A program made the translations under genes and the position numbers. Below are positions 26,045-34,293 of a stretch of 42,320 nucleotides of DNA, in pieces. The DNA is from Gemmatimonadota bacterium. GTDB lineage: Bacteria; Gemmatimonadota; Gemmatimonadetes; Gemmatimonadales; GWC2-71-9. Numbering within the stretch: the stretch's first letter is position 1; each line of letters starts with the position of its first letter. The notes beneath the pieces are model-generated. The model searched no databases. It was not told the DNA's origin and was given only the letters and a program-made list of their open reading frames with translations. Where the stretch lies: assembly GCA_029862925.1 (NCBI GenBank), contig JAOTWJ010000011.1:1-42320 (forward strand), read 5' to 3'.

Positions 26045-27460
26045 CTACTGTGACCAGGTGCGGGAGGTGACGCCGGCCGGCGTTCGTCCGCCGATGACGA
26101 GGCCGCGGCTCCCCCCGGAGGCCGTCGGCGACGCTGGCGCCCCGAAGCTCCAGGGCGGTCCGCCGAGGGCGCTCGCGATCGTGGCCTGCGGCAGCTCCTG
26201 GAACGTACTCAGCGAACCATCCGCCGCGACCAAGGCGAATTCGGTCTCACCCGAAGAGGGCATGCCGGCGTAGACGCCCCCGGTGACGACGAGGGCATCG
26301 TCCAGCGCGAACGCGCCGTGACGCGCGCGCGGGTAGGTGAGCGTGACGCCCAGCTCGGTCCAGACGGAGTCGGCGAAGGCACCGGTCTGGCGGCTCAGGG
26401 GGATGGCCAGCACGGACGCACTGAGGGCCGTGGTGTCGGCGGTGCTGTCGAGCCGGACCAGCCCCCGCTCGCCACCGATCACGTAGAGCATGGTCCCGGC
26501 GACCACCGCCGCGGCGAAGGCCCGGCCTTCGGGCAGGCGGGGACCGGCAAACCAGCCGTTGAGGGTGCCATCGGCGCGAATCCGCGCCACACTGACGGTC
26601 GGTGACGCGAGCGAGTCGAGGCCGACGCCGCCGATCACGTAGAGCGTGCCGTAGGCCAGCGCTACCGCCACGCCGGCGCGCGCGCCCGGCAGGGGGGTCA
26701 GCGGCGTCCAGAGCCCGTAGGATCCCTGGGCGGTGAGCGCGATCCCGAGCACATCCGGGAGCAGGCGAAGGGTCGAGTCGGCTCCGCCGACCACGTAGGC
26801 CACCCCTTCCAGGGACAACGGTGCGTTGGTGCGATCGGCGCCGACGACGGCATGATGCCGGCGGGGCGCCGGCACGATCGTGTCCGGCGCGGCGCGCCAG
26901 CTGACCACGCGACCCTCGGCGTCGATGGTGCCGAGGAACGTGGCCTCGGAGAGGCGGCCATCCGTGCGTCTCCCACCGTACGCGATGAGCAGACCGGCCA
27001 GCGTCCCGCCGGAGGCAAACCGGAGCGTGGCTGCCTGCAGGTCGGTCAGCGGGAGCGGGAGGTTCGGTCCCTCGACCCACGGCCGGTCGGCGGCCGTGTA
27101 CGGCGTGTGGTCCCGCGCGAACAGGTCGAGGGGCCCAAGCGTGTCCCGGTCGGTGATCACGTACGTGGGTCCGGTGACGACATCCGCTGGAAGCACCGCG
27201 TGCACCGCGCCATCCTCCCACGACAGCACGGCCGCCGTTCCCGGTCCGCTCGCCGTCGTGACGAGGATCGTGCCGCCGCCCTGGGCGGCACCGAACCCGA
27301 ATCCCACCCACGCGGCGGTGTCGCCGGGTGCGACGATCGGGACGAGCGCGCGGTTCACCGATTCCAAGTTGGGCGCGGCTACGGTCGGCGCGGTGCTGCC
27401 GCCGCAGGCGGCGGCGCCGAGCGCGAGGGCGGTGATGAGGGCCAGAGACGTGGCGTGCAT
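26045..27460 (-). CDS. Kelch-repeat-like lipoprotein
   Basis: A 471-residue lipoprotein. The signal ends in the lipobox LGAAACG, so the cysteine would be lipidated. A short IPT/TIG-like strand region (APGDTAAWVGFGFG, about 40-115) is followed by Kelch-type propeller blades: LLIAYGGRRTDGRLSEATFLG, GVAYVVGGADS, GTLYVIGGVGLDS, TMLYVIGGERG, DALVVTGGVYAG, GLVIGGRTPAG. The double-glycine pattern recurs about every 50-70 residues. Ligand unknown. It is the first gene of a minus-strand run with the M14 peptidase and DUF4015 genes; a -10 TATCTC is 7 nt from the ATG. Confidence 0.85.
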   Translation of the reverse strand: MHATSLALITALALGAAACGGSTAPTVAAPNLESVNRALVPIVAPGDTAAWVGFGFGAAQGGGTILVTTASGPGTAAVLSWEDGAVHAVLPADVVTGPTYVITDRDTLGPLDLFARDHTPYTAADRPWVEGPNLPLPLTDLQAATLRFASGGTLAGLLIAYGGRRTDGRLSEATFLGTIDAEGRVVSWRAAPDTIVPAPRRHHAVVGADRTNAPLSLEGVAYVVGGADSTLRLLPDVLGIALTAQGSYGLWTPLTPLPGARAGVAVALAYGTLYVIGGVGLDSLASPTVSVARIRADGTLNGWFAGPRLPEGRAFAAAVVAGTMLYVIGGERGLVRLDSTADTTALSASVLAIPLSRQTGAFADSVWTELGVTLTYPRARHGAFALDDALVVTGGVYAGMPSSGETEFALVAADGSLSTFQELPQATIASALGGPPWSFGAPASPTASGGSRGLVIGGRTPAGVTSRTWSQ

Positions 27461-27467
27461 GCTAGGC

Positions 27468-27473
27468 GAGATA
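27468..27473 (-). promoter_or_regulatory. -10-like box TATCTC of the Kelch lipoprotein operon
   Basis: TATCTC on the minus strand, 7 nt from the ATG at 27460, predicts a leaderless first message for the lipoprotein, peptidase and glycosidase run. Confidence 0.35.
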
Positions 27474-27501
27474 CCCCGGGCGGGCCGGGGCGGTTCGCAG
27501 G

Positions 27502-29586
27502 TCAGACCCCGGCCGCGGGCTCGCCGCGGATCAGCCGCACGCTGTCCGCCAGCCGCTGGGAGATGGCGGCAAGCTCCCGCGCGCCGCGCTCGAGATCCTC
27601 GGCCGACCGGCGTTGGTCGACGGCGTCGCGCGCCACCGCGGCCGCTTCCGTGGCGGATCGCGCGGCCGCGTCCTTCGCGTGCGTCAGGGTCTTGGCCGCG
27701 CTTTCGGCGAGCTTCAAGCTATCGCGGGGGGCGTCGGCGATCTCCTCGCCAACCCGGCGCGTGTCCTCGGCGGCGCGCACGATACCGGTGAGGTCCTCGC
27801 GCCAGCGCTGGGAAACCTGGGCCAGGTTGCCGAGCCGGTCGCCGATGTCTTCGAGCAGCCGGGCGGCACGATCGAGGACCCGGCGGGTGGCCTGGGCACT
27901 GCGGCTCATGTTGCGAGCGGCCTGGGCACTCTCCTCCGCGAGCTTGCGGACCTCGTCCGCGACGACGGAGAAGCCGCGGCCGTGGACGCCGGCGCGTGCG
28001 GCCTCGATCGTCGCATTGAGGGCGAGCAGATTGGTCTGGTTGGCAATGGAGGCGATGGTCTCGGCGAACCGCTCGACGTCCTGCGACGCATCGCGCAGGG
28101 ACGCGACCTCGGTGGCGCCCTGCCCGATGGTCGTCCCGAGCTCGATGAGCTGCTCGGCGGCGCCGGCGCTCGCGTTGCGCACGTCCAGCGCCCGCTCCGC
28201 CATGGCGCGCGTCGCATCGCGCGCCCGCCCTGCGGCCTCCGTGGCGTGGCGGACGCCCTGCGCGACGCGCGTCAGCCCCTCCGCCGCCTCCGTCACCTGT
28301 GCCGCCGCTTGCTCGGCTTCCGCTTCCGCTCGGGACGCGCGCGTTGCCACGTCCACGGCCGTCGCCCGGATCGCGGCCATCGTATCCGTGAGACGGCGGA
28401 CGAAGTCGGTGGCGTGATCCGACGAGTCGGCGACCGGGCGGACGAGCGAACTGAGCGCGATCGAGAGTGCCAGCTGCGGCGCCAGCAGGTTGAGCAGATC
28501 GCCGTCCGCGTCCCGGTACACGCCTTCGTCACGGTGGCGGACGTTCCACACGCCCACGAGCTCGGTTCCCTGGAGGAGGGGGACCAGCACCTCCGAGCCG
28601 GACCGTTCCTGGCCCTCGAGCTGGAGTGACCGCGCGCCGCCAACGACCGGCTGACGGCGGCGCAGCGCGAGACCGGTGAACCCCTGGTCCGCCGGGAACG
28701 TCAGGCCGGCACCTGCGCGCGTGTCGGCGAGCACTTCGACCGTTCGCGTCCGTTCGTCAAAGCGGCCGAATCCCATGTCCGTCCACGGGACCAGGTGGTG
28801 GGTCAACTGACGGATCCGCTCGAAGCTGCGTTCGATGCTCACTTCGGCGGCCACGGCGCCGGCCAGGCGGTGGACGAGCCGAAGCTCGTCAGCCCGGACC
28901 GCGGCGGCGATAACCCAGTACGTGAGGACGAAGGCGGCGAGCAGCAGTCCGCCGACGACAAAGGCGGGGCCGATCGTGACGTCCGCCGCGGCGAGGGACG
29001 CCCAGCCGAGCGCAAACGCGACCGAGGCGGCGTAGACCACGCCTTCCCAGCGGAACGTCAGCTTCGCGTCACTCCACTCGAACATGCCCTGGAGCGCGAG
29101 TTCGAGGTAGAACGTCCCGTTCACGACGACGGGGAGCGTGGCTGCGAGCAGGATGAGGGGGCCGAGATTGGCGGCGGTCAGCGCCGGGGCACCGGTGAGG
29201 CCACCGACGGTGTCGTAGAGCAGCCCCGTCAACGTGGTCCCGAAGGCGAGGTGGGCGGCGACGATCAGCACGCCGCGCGGAGCCGCCCGCCTGAGGAACA
29301 GATCCCCGAAGACCTGCCCGACCACCGTGACGACGACGGCGAACGCCCACCCGTGCACCAGTTGAGCCGCCAGCACCACGGCTAGCACGAACGACGCGAA
29401 GCCCTTGCCCGGCAGGGCGATGCCGAATCGGCGCGTGAGGGAAGCGACGGCGGCAAACAGCACCACGTCGAGGAGCAGGGCGCCCGCCGACCGTGGGGAG
29501 GTCGTGGCGAGCGCAGAGATGCCCCCGAGCAGGCCGGCGCCAGCGCCGACCACGACGGCGGCGCGGAGCCACGCGGCGCGCCGCAT
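27502..29586 (-). CDS. Methyl-accepting-chemotaxis-like protein with membrane and GAF domains
   Basis: 694 residues from the ATG at 29586; the longer open frame upstream is arginine/serine-rich and overlaps the selenoprotein gene, so I reject it. Residues about 8-230 form six to eight membrane helices, resembling an integral-membrane sensor. A GAF domain follows (about 245-385, [34 protein letters not shown]). The C-terminal signalling domain has the receptor hairpin tip ([33 protein letters not shown] near 515-555) that contacts CheA/CheW. There is no periplasmic loop of normal receptor size and no HAMP domain that I can see, and no che genes nearby. It may drive a non-flagellar output. Confidence 0.85.
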   Translation of the reverse strand: MRRAAWLRAAVVVGAGAGLLGGISALATTSPRSAGALLLDVVLFAAVASLTRRFGIALPGKGFASFVLAVVLAAQLVHGWAFAVVVTVVGQVFGDLFLRRAAPRGVLIVAAHLAFGTTLTGLLYDTVGGLTGAPALTAANLGPLILLAATLPVVVNGTFYLELALQGMFEWSDAKLTFRWEGVVYAASVAFALGWASLAAADVTIGPAFVVGGLLLAAFVLTYWVIAAAVRADELRLVHRLAGAVAAEVSIERSFERIRQLTHHLVPWTDMGFGRFDERTRTVEVLADTRAGAGLTFPADQGFTGLALRRRQPVVGGARSLQLEGQERSGSEVLVPLLQGTELVGVWNVRHRDEGVYRDADGDLLNLLAPQLALSIALSSLVRPVADSSDHATDFVRRLTDTMAAIRATAVDVATRASRAEAEAEQAAAQVTEAAEGLTRVAQGVRHATEAAGRARDATRAMAERALDVRNASAGAAEQLIELGTTIGQGATEVASLRDASQDVERFAETIASIANQTNLLALNATIEAARAGVHGRGFSVVADEVRKLAEESAQAARNMSRSAQATRRVLDRAARLLEDIGDRLGNLAQVSQRWREDLTGIVRAAEDTRRVGEEIADAPRDSLKLAESAAKTLTHAKDAAARSATEAAAVARDAVDQRRSAEDLERGARELAAISQRLADSVRLIRGEPAAGV

Positions 29587-29711
29587 GCGGGCGGCAGGGG
29601 TATCCGGAATACGTGTCTCGCGGACGAGGGTGCGGCGGGAATGTTGCGGGTTCCCGCGGATTGTGCAAGCGCTGCGTGGCGAGGACGGACGGTCGGAGTG
29701 TAAGTTCGAGC
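29587..29711. promoter_or_regulatory. Divergent region between the chemoreceptor-like gene and the selenoprotein gene
   Basis: 125 bp. Minus-strand TATTCC (29611-29606) lies 19 nt from the receptor ATG. Plus-strand TAAGTT (29701-29706) is 5 nt from the selenoprotein ATG and predicts a leaderless or nearly leaderless mRNA. No good -35 or Shine-Dalgarno sequence is seen on the plus side. Confidence 0.35.
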
Positions 29712-29945
29712 ATGCGAATCGGCATTCAATACTGCGTGCCCTGAAACTACAAACCCCAAGCCGCCGGTCTGGCGGCCGAGCTGCAGGCACGCTATCCCGA
29801 CGCGGCCATCCGGCTGATCGAGTCGTCGGGCGGGGCCTTCGAGGTTTCGGTGGACGGAACCGTGCTCTTCTCCAAGCTGCGGCTCAAGCGCCACCCGGAG
29901 CCGGGTGAGGTGCTCGGGCTCATTGAGCAACACTCGAGGCGGTGA
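29712..29945 (+). CDS. Selenoprotein W-like (SelT/SelW/SelH, Rdx family) with UGA-encoded selenocysteine
   Basis: A 77-residue protein if the in-frame TGA at 29742-29744 is read as selenocysteine (residue 11). The start [10 protein letters not shown] leads to the redox motif C-V-P-U, followed by [13 protein letters not shown] and the family block [16 protein letters not shown], then RHPEPGEV. These match the Rdx thioredoxin-like family, whose members carry CxxC or CxxU after the first strand. A SECIS-like hairpin lies just downstream of the UGA. Normal calling would leave only a 10-residue peptide. The true stop (29943-29945) is one base before the phosphofructokinase ATG, so translation of the two is linked. 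Likely a small cytosolic thiol/selenol oxidoreductase; the physiological partner is unknown. Confidence 0.88.
29742..29776 (+). promoter_or_regulatory. UGA codon plus bacterial SECIS-like hairpin
   Basis: UGA at 29742-29744, a 15-nt spacer, then GCCGCC (29760-29765), apical loop GGUCU (29766-29770) and GGCGGC (29771-29776). The stem is perfect. The GGUCU loop is identical to that of the E. coli fdhF SECIS, where the G and U contact SelB. The 21-nt distance from UGA to loop falls in the usual bacterial range. The hairpin lies inside the coding sequence, as bacterial SECIS elements do. Confidence 0.82.
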
Positions 29946-29946
29946 C

Positions 29947-31026
29947 ATGCGCATCGCGATCTCCACGGGGGGCGGCGACGCGCCCGGACTGAACGCCGTC
30001 ATCCGCGCGGTGGTGCTTTCCGCGCTGCAGCGCGGGTGGGAAGTGCTGGGCATTCAACGCGGGTTCGGAGGCCTGCTGGGTGACGCACAGGTGGTGCCGG
30101 TGACGCGGGAGACGGTCCGCGGGATCACGCACCTGGGCGGCACCATCTTGGGGACGACCAATCGCGGGAATCCGTTCGCGTGGCCGGTCACGCGACCGGA
30201 CGGAGTGGTCGAGGAAGTCGACCGATCGGACGAGGTCCTGGACGGATTCCGACAGCTGACCCTCGACGCGATGATCGTCGTGGGGGGCGACGGCACGCTG
30301 CAGATCGGCAAACGGCTCGGCGAAAAGGGGCTACCGCTGGTGGGCGTGCCGAAGACGATCGACAACGACGTCCGTGGTACGGTGATCACCTTCGGATTCG
30401 ATACGGCGGTCAACACCGCCACCGATGCGATCGACAAGCTCCATTCGACGGCGGAAAGCCACCAGCGCGTGTTCGTGGTGGAGGTGATGGGCCGGCACGC
30501 CGGCTGGATTGCCCTGAACTCCGGGCTGGCCGGCACGGCCGACGTGATCCTGCTTCCCGAGATTCCCTTCGACATCGAGCGGGTGTGCGACAAGATCCGG
30601 CAGCGCGAGGCCGACGGCCGCCGGTTCAGCATCGTCGTCGCGGCAGAGGGCGCCACGCCCGTGGGCGGGGAGTTGGTGTTCCAACAAGGCACCGCGCCGG
30701 GACGGGTAGCCCGACTCGGCGGTATCGGCGAGCGGGTGGCCGACCAGATCGAGGCGCGCACGGGCAAGGAAACGCGGTCGGTGGTGCTGGGCCATCTGCA
30801 GCGGGGCGGCTCGCCGACGACGTTCGACCGGCTGCTCGCCTTGCGGTTCGGCGCGGCGGCCGTGCGGGCGGTCGAGGCGGGTCAGTTCGGGCAGATGGTG
30901 GCGCTCGATCCGCCACACATCGTCACCGTGCCGCTCGAGGAGGCGCTCCATGGCCACAGCGGGGTGCCGCTCGACCACGATTCCATTCAGACCGCACGGG
31001 ACCTGGGGATTTCGCTGGGCGACTGA
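29947..31026 (+). CDS. pfkA: 6-phosphofructokinase
   Basis: A 359-residue PFK-A family enzyme that phosphorylates fructose 6-phosphate in glycolysis. Motifs: ISTGGGDAPGLNAVIRAVV at the N-terminus, VVGGDGTLQIG, GVPKTIDNDV with catalytic Asp, EVMGRHAGWIAL, VVLGHLQRGGSPT. The phosphate-donor determinants are mixed: glycine in GGDGT (ATP type) but lysine in PKTIDND (common in PPi-type and some non-allosteric ATP enzymes). The donor is therefore uncertain, with ATP favoured. The ATG at 29947 follows the selenoprotein stop by one base; an upstream in-frame ATG (29905) would lie inside that gene. Confidence 0.93.
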   Translation: MRIAISTGGGDAPGLNAVIRAVVLSALQRGWEVLGIQRGFGGLLGDAQVVPVTRETVRGITHLGGTILGTTNRGNPFAWPVTRPDGVVEEVDRSDEVLDGFRQLTLDAMIVVGGDGTLQIGKRLGEKGLPLVGVPKTIDNDVRGTVITFGFDTAVNTATDAIDKLHSTAESHQRVFVVEVMGRHAGWIALNSGLAGTADVILLPEIPFDIERVCDKIRQREADGRRFSIVVAAEGATPVGGELVFQQGTAPGRVARLGGIGERVADQIEARTGKETRSVVLGHLQRGGSPTTFDRLLALRFGAAAVRAVEAGQFGQMVALDPPHIVTVPLEEALHGHSGVPLDHDSIQTARDLGISLGD

Positions 31027-31042
31027 CGGACGGGCGGTCGGC

Positions 31043-31109
31043 CGGAAGGACGGAAAAAGGCGCGAGTCAGTTTCGACACGGTCCGTCCGTCCGCCATTCC
31101 GTCCTTCCG
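31043..31109. repeat. Long inverted repeat between pfkA and the helicase gene
   Basis: A perfect 13-bp pair, CGGAAGGACGGAA (31043-31055) and TTCCGTCCTTCCG (31097-31109), encloses 41 nt. The whole gap is rich in GGACGG/CCGTCC words in both orientations, so other pairings are possible. It could end pfkA transcripts or form a structured site just before the helicase -10 box (31115). Confidence 0.55.
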
Positions 31110-31114
31110 CCCGT

Positions 31115-31120
31115 TATTGT
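31115..31120 (+). promoter_or_regulatory. -10 box TATTGT, leaderless start of the helicase gene
   Basis: TATTGT is followed by 7 nt and the GTG at 31128. This supports GTG as the start and a leaderless mRNA. It is the same hexamer as in the boxes at 18204 and 21176. Confidence 0.5.
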
Positions 31121-31127
31121 TCTCCCC

Positions 31128-33692
31128 GTGACCGATCCCCACCCCTCCCACCCCGTTCGCGATCACTACTTGCCGCCGGACCGCGAGGCCTATCGCCGCG
31201 CGGAGCCGCCGACGGGTCGAGTCATCGTGATCGCCCCCACGCGGGCCGCCTGCGAGACCATCGAACTGGCCCTTGGGCTGCGCATCGCCACCGTGCTCGA
31301 GCGGGAGCATGGCGAGGACGTGCGCGCCCTCGCGCGCAGCGACGCCGGGTTCGGGATCGTCGCCGGCACAGGCACGGGCAAGACACTCGCGATTCGGCCG
31401 ATCGCCGAGGAGATCCTGCGCAGCCCCCTCCGGGTGGGCGTGGTCAACCGCGAGCGCGAGGCCACGCCCGATACCCCATCGTGGAACGTCGTGATCGTCA
31501 CGACGGGCATCGCGCGGCGCTGGTTCCAGGATGACCTGATCGACCCGCACGACACACTCGTGGTGGACGAGATCCACCAGACCTCGGCGGAGCTTGAGCT
31601 CTGCCTCGCCCTCGGGAAGCGAGTCGGCTGCCGGTTCATCTGGCTGTCGGCGACGGTGGATCCCGCGTTCTACCGCGCGTACCTGGGGTCGCGGGAGGTG
31701 CTGGAGACGTCGGCCTTCGATCCGCAGCTCGCGGCCCGCGTGCAGGTGCGGGTGCAGGATGCGCTGGAGTTCCTGGACGACGGGTTTCAGCGACGCATCG
31801 CCCGCGAGCGGCGCGGGGTGGCCGTGTTCCTGCCCACCCGCGCAGAAGTCGAGGCGGTCGCGACGGAGCTGGGAGACGGGCATCGCGGGCTGCACGCCGC
31901 GTTCTACCATGGGGGCGAGCCCATCCGCGTGATCCGACCGTTTCTGGACGGGACGGTGGACAAACCGTTTCTGCTCGCGATGACGGCGGCAGGGCAGTCG
32001 GCCCTCAACATCTCGGGTCTCGACACCGTCGTCATCTACGATGCGCGATACGCGAACGTGATCGAGCGGGGCCGGAACGTGCTCACCCGGCAGTACCTCG
32101 GCGCGAACGAGATTCTCCAGATGGCGGGGCGCGTCCACGGCCGGGTCGCCAATGGCGAGGTCTACATCCTGACCGATCGGGAGATCGACTTCACGGCGCT
32201 CCGGCCCACGCCGCCGGAGTTCCAGCTCGGCGGGGATTCCGAGCGCGTGGCGCTCACGGCGGCGGCGATCGGCGTGGACCTCACCGCGCTGGAGTTGCCG
32301 GTACCGCTGGATCGGCGGGCCTATCGCGCGGCGCTGCAGCGGCTCACCGATCGCGGGATCGTCGAAGCGGCCCGCCTCACCACCTACGGGCGGAACGTGG
32401 AGGCGATGCCGGTGGAGCGCCCCTGGGGCGAACTGCTGGTGCATGCCGATGCCGAGCTGACGCCGTTCGTCGCCGTCGCGGCGAACGTGGATTCGCTCCA
32501 TCGGATGACGCGCGACGAGCGAGACCTACGCGGGCTGGTGGTGCACGGGAGCGATCACCTCACCGCCTACAACGTCTACGCCGAGGCGGTGAACCTGCAC
32601 GCTGAGCTGGGCGAGGTCTACGGGCTGCCCCGCCACCTCTTCCGGGAGACCGTCGGCGAGTGGGCGGAGCATCGGGGCGTCCTCGTCAAGGCGCTGGAGG
32701 ATGTGGCGCTGGGCATGGCGTCCGTGTATCGGACGCTCGAGGTCCCGCTGCCCGTCACGCTGCCGCCGGCCCGGGGCGGACCCCTCCGTGGGTTTCGCGA
32801 CCTCGTGGCGCGCGTGATGCCGTTCGAGCTGGTGATCGACCAGACGACGGCCAACGGCGAGGCGGTGCGCGTCTCCCGCGGATCGTTGTGTTCGCCCACC
32901 GCGGCCGTCGCAGGGCAGATCCGGTACTTCGCCGACCGGTTCGGTGTACCGCGCGGGGCCATCGAGGGCACCGAGGTTCCCTTTGATCTCATTCAGCGGT
33001 ATGCGACGCGCGGGGCGCCGACGGTGCGGTTTCGCGATCAGCGCCGTCATCGGGGACTCGTCGTGGAGCGCGTCACGGGCTACTTCGGCTTCGAGCTGGA
33101 CCGCGAGCGCGAGGCGCTGGTGGGCCGGTTCCCCGACGAGCTCGCGACGGCCGCGCGCCTGGCCATCGCCGAGGCGCTGGTGGCCGGGACCAGTCCCCAC
33201 CCCGATCAACGGCAGATCGCCCGGGCCATTCAGCGTTTGGACGAGTACTGGCGGCGCTCGGGCGGCCAGGAAGAGCGCGCGAGCCCCGATGAAGTGGCGG
33301 CACTGCTGGTGCGACAACTGGACCAGGTGACCAGCTGGGAGGAGTTCCTGCACACGCGGCTCGCACTCGATCCGGCGGCCCTCGTCCCGACGATCCGGCG
33401 CGCCGAGCTTGATGCGTTGGCCTCGTCGGTGGCACTCTACGGTGACCGGATCCCGCTCCACTACGAGATCGATCACGGAGAACCCGTGGTACGCCTGCGG
33501 CTGCGCGAGGGGAAAGCGCGCCGCCTGCGACGGCGCGACCTGCCGACCTTTGACCGGCCCGTTCGGTTTACCGTGATGCGAGGGCGCAGCGAGGTCCTGC
33601 AGGCCCGGTCGATCGAAGAGCTCGAAAAAGGACTCGCGACCCTCGGAACGGCCAAGCACCGCGCTCGTCGAGGGCGTCGGAGTCGCCGCTAA
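31128..33692 (+). CDS. DEAH-box helicase, HrpA-like
   Basis: 854 residues from GTG 31128; the large open frame upstream is a shadow of pfkA. An SF2 helicase of the DEAH type: motif I GTGTGKT (about 81-88), motif II DEIH (147-150), motif III LSAT (about 173), motif VI QMAGRVHGR (about 331). A winged-helix/ratchet-like region follows. The C-terminal 400 residues are unusual for the family but contain IPLHYEIDHGEPVVRLRL, reminiscent of the end of HrpA. It is shorter than E. coli HrpA (about 1300). The protein ends in a basic tail (KHRARRGRRSRR) suited to RNA binding. Probably an RNA helicase in mRNA or ribosome metabolism. It is convergent with the TetR gene with one base between stops. Confidence 0.87.
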   Translation: MTDPHPSHPVRDHYLPPDREAYRRAEPPTGRVIVIAPTRAACETIELALGLRIATVLEREHGEDVRALARSDAGFGIVAGTGTGKTLAIRPIAEEILRSPLRVGVVNREREATPDTPSWNVVIVTTGIARRWFQDDLIDPHDTLVVDEIHQTSAELELCLALGKRVGCRFIWLSATVDPAFYRAYLGSREVLETSAFDPQLAARVQVRVQDALEFLDDGFQRRIARERRGVAVFLPTRAEVEAVATELGDGHRGLHAAFYHGGEPIRVIRPFLDGTVDKPFLLAMTAAGQSALNISGLDTVVIYDARYANVIERGRNVLTRQYLGANEILQMAGRVHGRVANGEVYILTDREIDFTALRPTPPEFQLGGDSERVALTAAAIGVDLTALELPVPLDRRAYRAALQRLTDRGIVEAARLTTYGRNVEAMPVERPWGELLVHADAELTPFVAVAANVDSLHRMTRDERDLRGLVVHGSDHLTAYNVYAEAVNLHAELGEVYGLPRHLFRETVGEWAEHRGVLVKALEDVALGMASVYRTLEVPLPVTLPPARGGPLRGFRDLVARVMPFELVIDQTTANGEAVRVSRGSLCSPTAAVAGQIRYFADRFGVPRGAIEGTEVPFDLIQRYATRGAPTVRFRDQRRHRGLVVERVTGYFGFELDREREALVGRFPDELATAARLAIAEALVAGTSPHPDQRQIARAIQRLDEYWRRSGGQEERASPDEVAALLVRQLDQVTSWEEFLHTRLALDPAALVPTIRRAELDALASSVALYGDRIPLHYEIDHGEPVVRLRLREGKARRLRRRDLPTFDRPVRFTVMRGRSEVLQARSIEELEKGLATLGTAKHRARRGRRSRR

Positions 33693-33693
33693 G

Positions 33694-34293
33694 TCAGCGT
33701 ATCGGTCGGGTGAGCGAGAGCATCCCGGCCCAGAACGCCGACCATGCCGGCTCGAGCTGGTCCTCCTCGATCCCCCCGGCCATCTGGATGGCGAGTCCCT
33801 CGATGGCGGCCGCCAGCAACGCCGCGAGGTCCGCAGTGGGAACGGTTGGAATCATCGCCATACGACGAAACAGGCCCGTGAGCTCATGGGCGAGCAGTTC
33901 GATGAAACGCTTCCGCTGCTTGCTGACTGTCCGGTCAACCATATCGCCAAAGCCGCTCGCGAGCTCGTTACATGCACGGGTCACGCCTGAGCGAGCCTCG
34001 TTTCCAACCAGACCCCAGCCGGCATTGATCGCCTGGGTGGGGTCCTTCCGCTCGAGTGCTGCCTGCCACGCCGTGACCCTATCGTCCCAGAGGCGCTCGG
34101 CCGCGGCGGAGAAAAGGGCCGCCTTTGTCTTGAAGTGGTAATTGACGAGTCCCTTTGCACAGCCAGCCCGGCGCGCGACCGCCTCGATCGTGAGTCCCTT
34201 GGCCGAAGCCGACCCCATAGCCTCCACGGTGGCGGCGAGAATCCGACCCCGTGCTTCCGGTACGCCCAACTGGTTGCTTCGTCTCCTTGGCAT
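33694..34293 (-). CDS. TetR-family transcriptional regulator
   Basis: 199 residues from the ATG at 34293, chosen because GAGGAG (34302-34297) precedes it; a TTG start at 34338 would add 15 residues. The helix-turn-helix is EARGRILAATVEAMGSASAKGLTIEAVARRAGCAKGLVNYHFKTKAALFSAA, followed by a helical sensor domain. The effector is unknown. A perfect palindrome at 34372-34387 in the upstream region is a likely binding site. The divergent neighbour is a PAS-Fis regulator with an outer-membrane protein gene, which may be the target. Confidence 0.89.
   Translation of the reverse strand: MPRRRSNQLGVPEARGRILAATVEAMGSASAKGLTIEAVARRAGCAKGLVNYHFKTKAALFSAAAERLWDDRVTAWQAALERKDPTQAINAGWGLVGNEARSGVTRACNELASGFGDMVDRTVSKQRKRFIELLAHELTGLFRRMAMIPTVPTADLAALLAAAIEGLAIQMAGGIEEDQLEPAWSAFWAGMLSLTRPIR

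Noticed and set aside
29712-29744. Treating the TGA at 29742 as an ordinary stop of a degenerate or non-coding stretch
   Set aside because: The downstream frame stays open for 66 codons with family-specific motifs, and a SECIS-like hairpin follows the codon; both are unlikely by chance.
29587-29790. A longer N-terminus for the chemoreceptor-like protein
   Set aside because: The extra residues are arginine/serine-rich, overlap the selenoprotein start, and precede a natural membrane segment that begins right after the ATG at 29586.
30180-31127. Upstream 316-codon extension of the helicase frame
   Set aside because: It overlaps pfkA in another frame and is arginine/glycine-rich; the GTG at 31128 with a -10 box gives a natural start.
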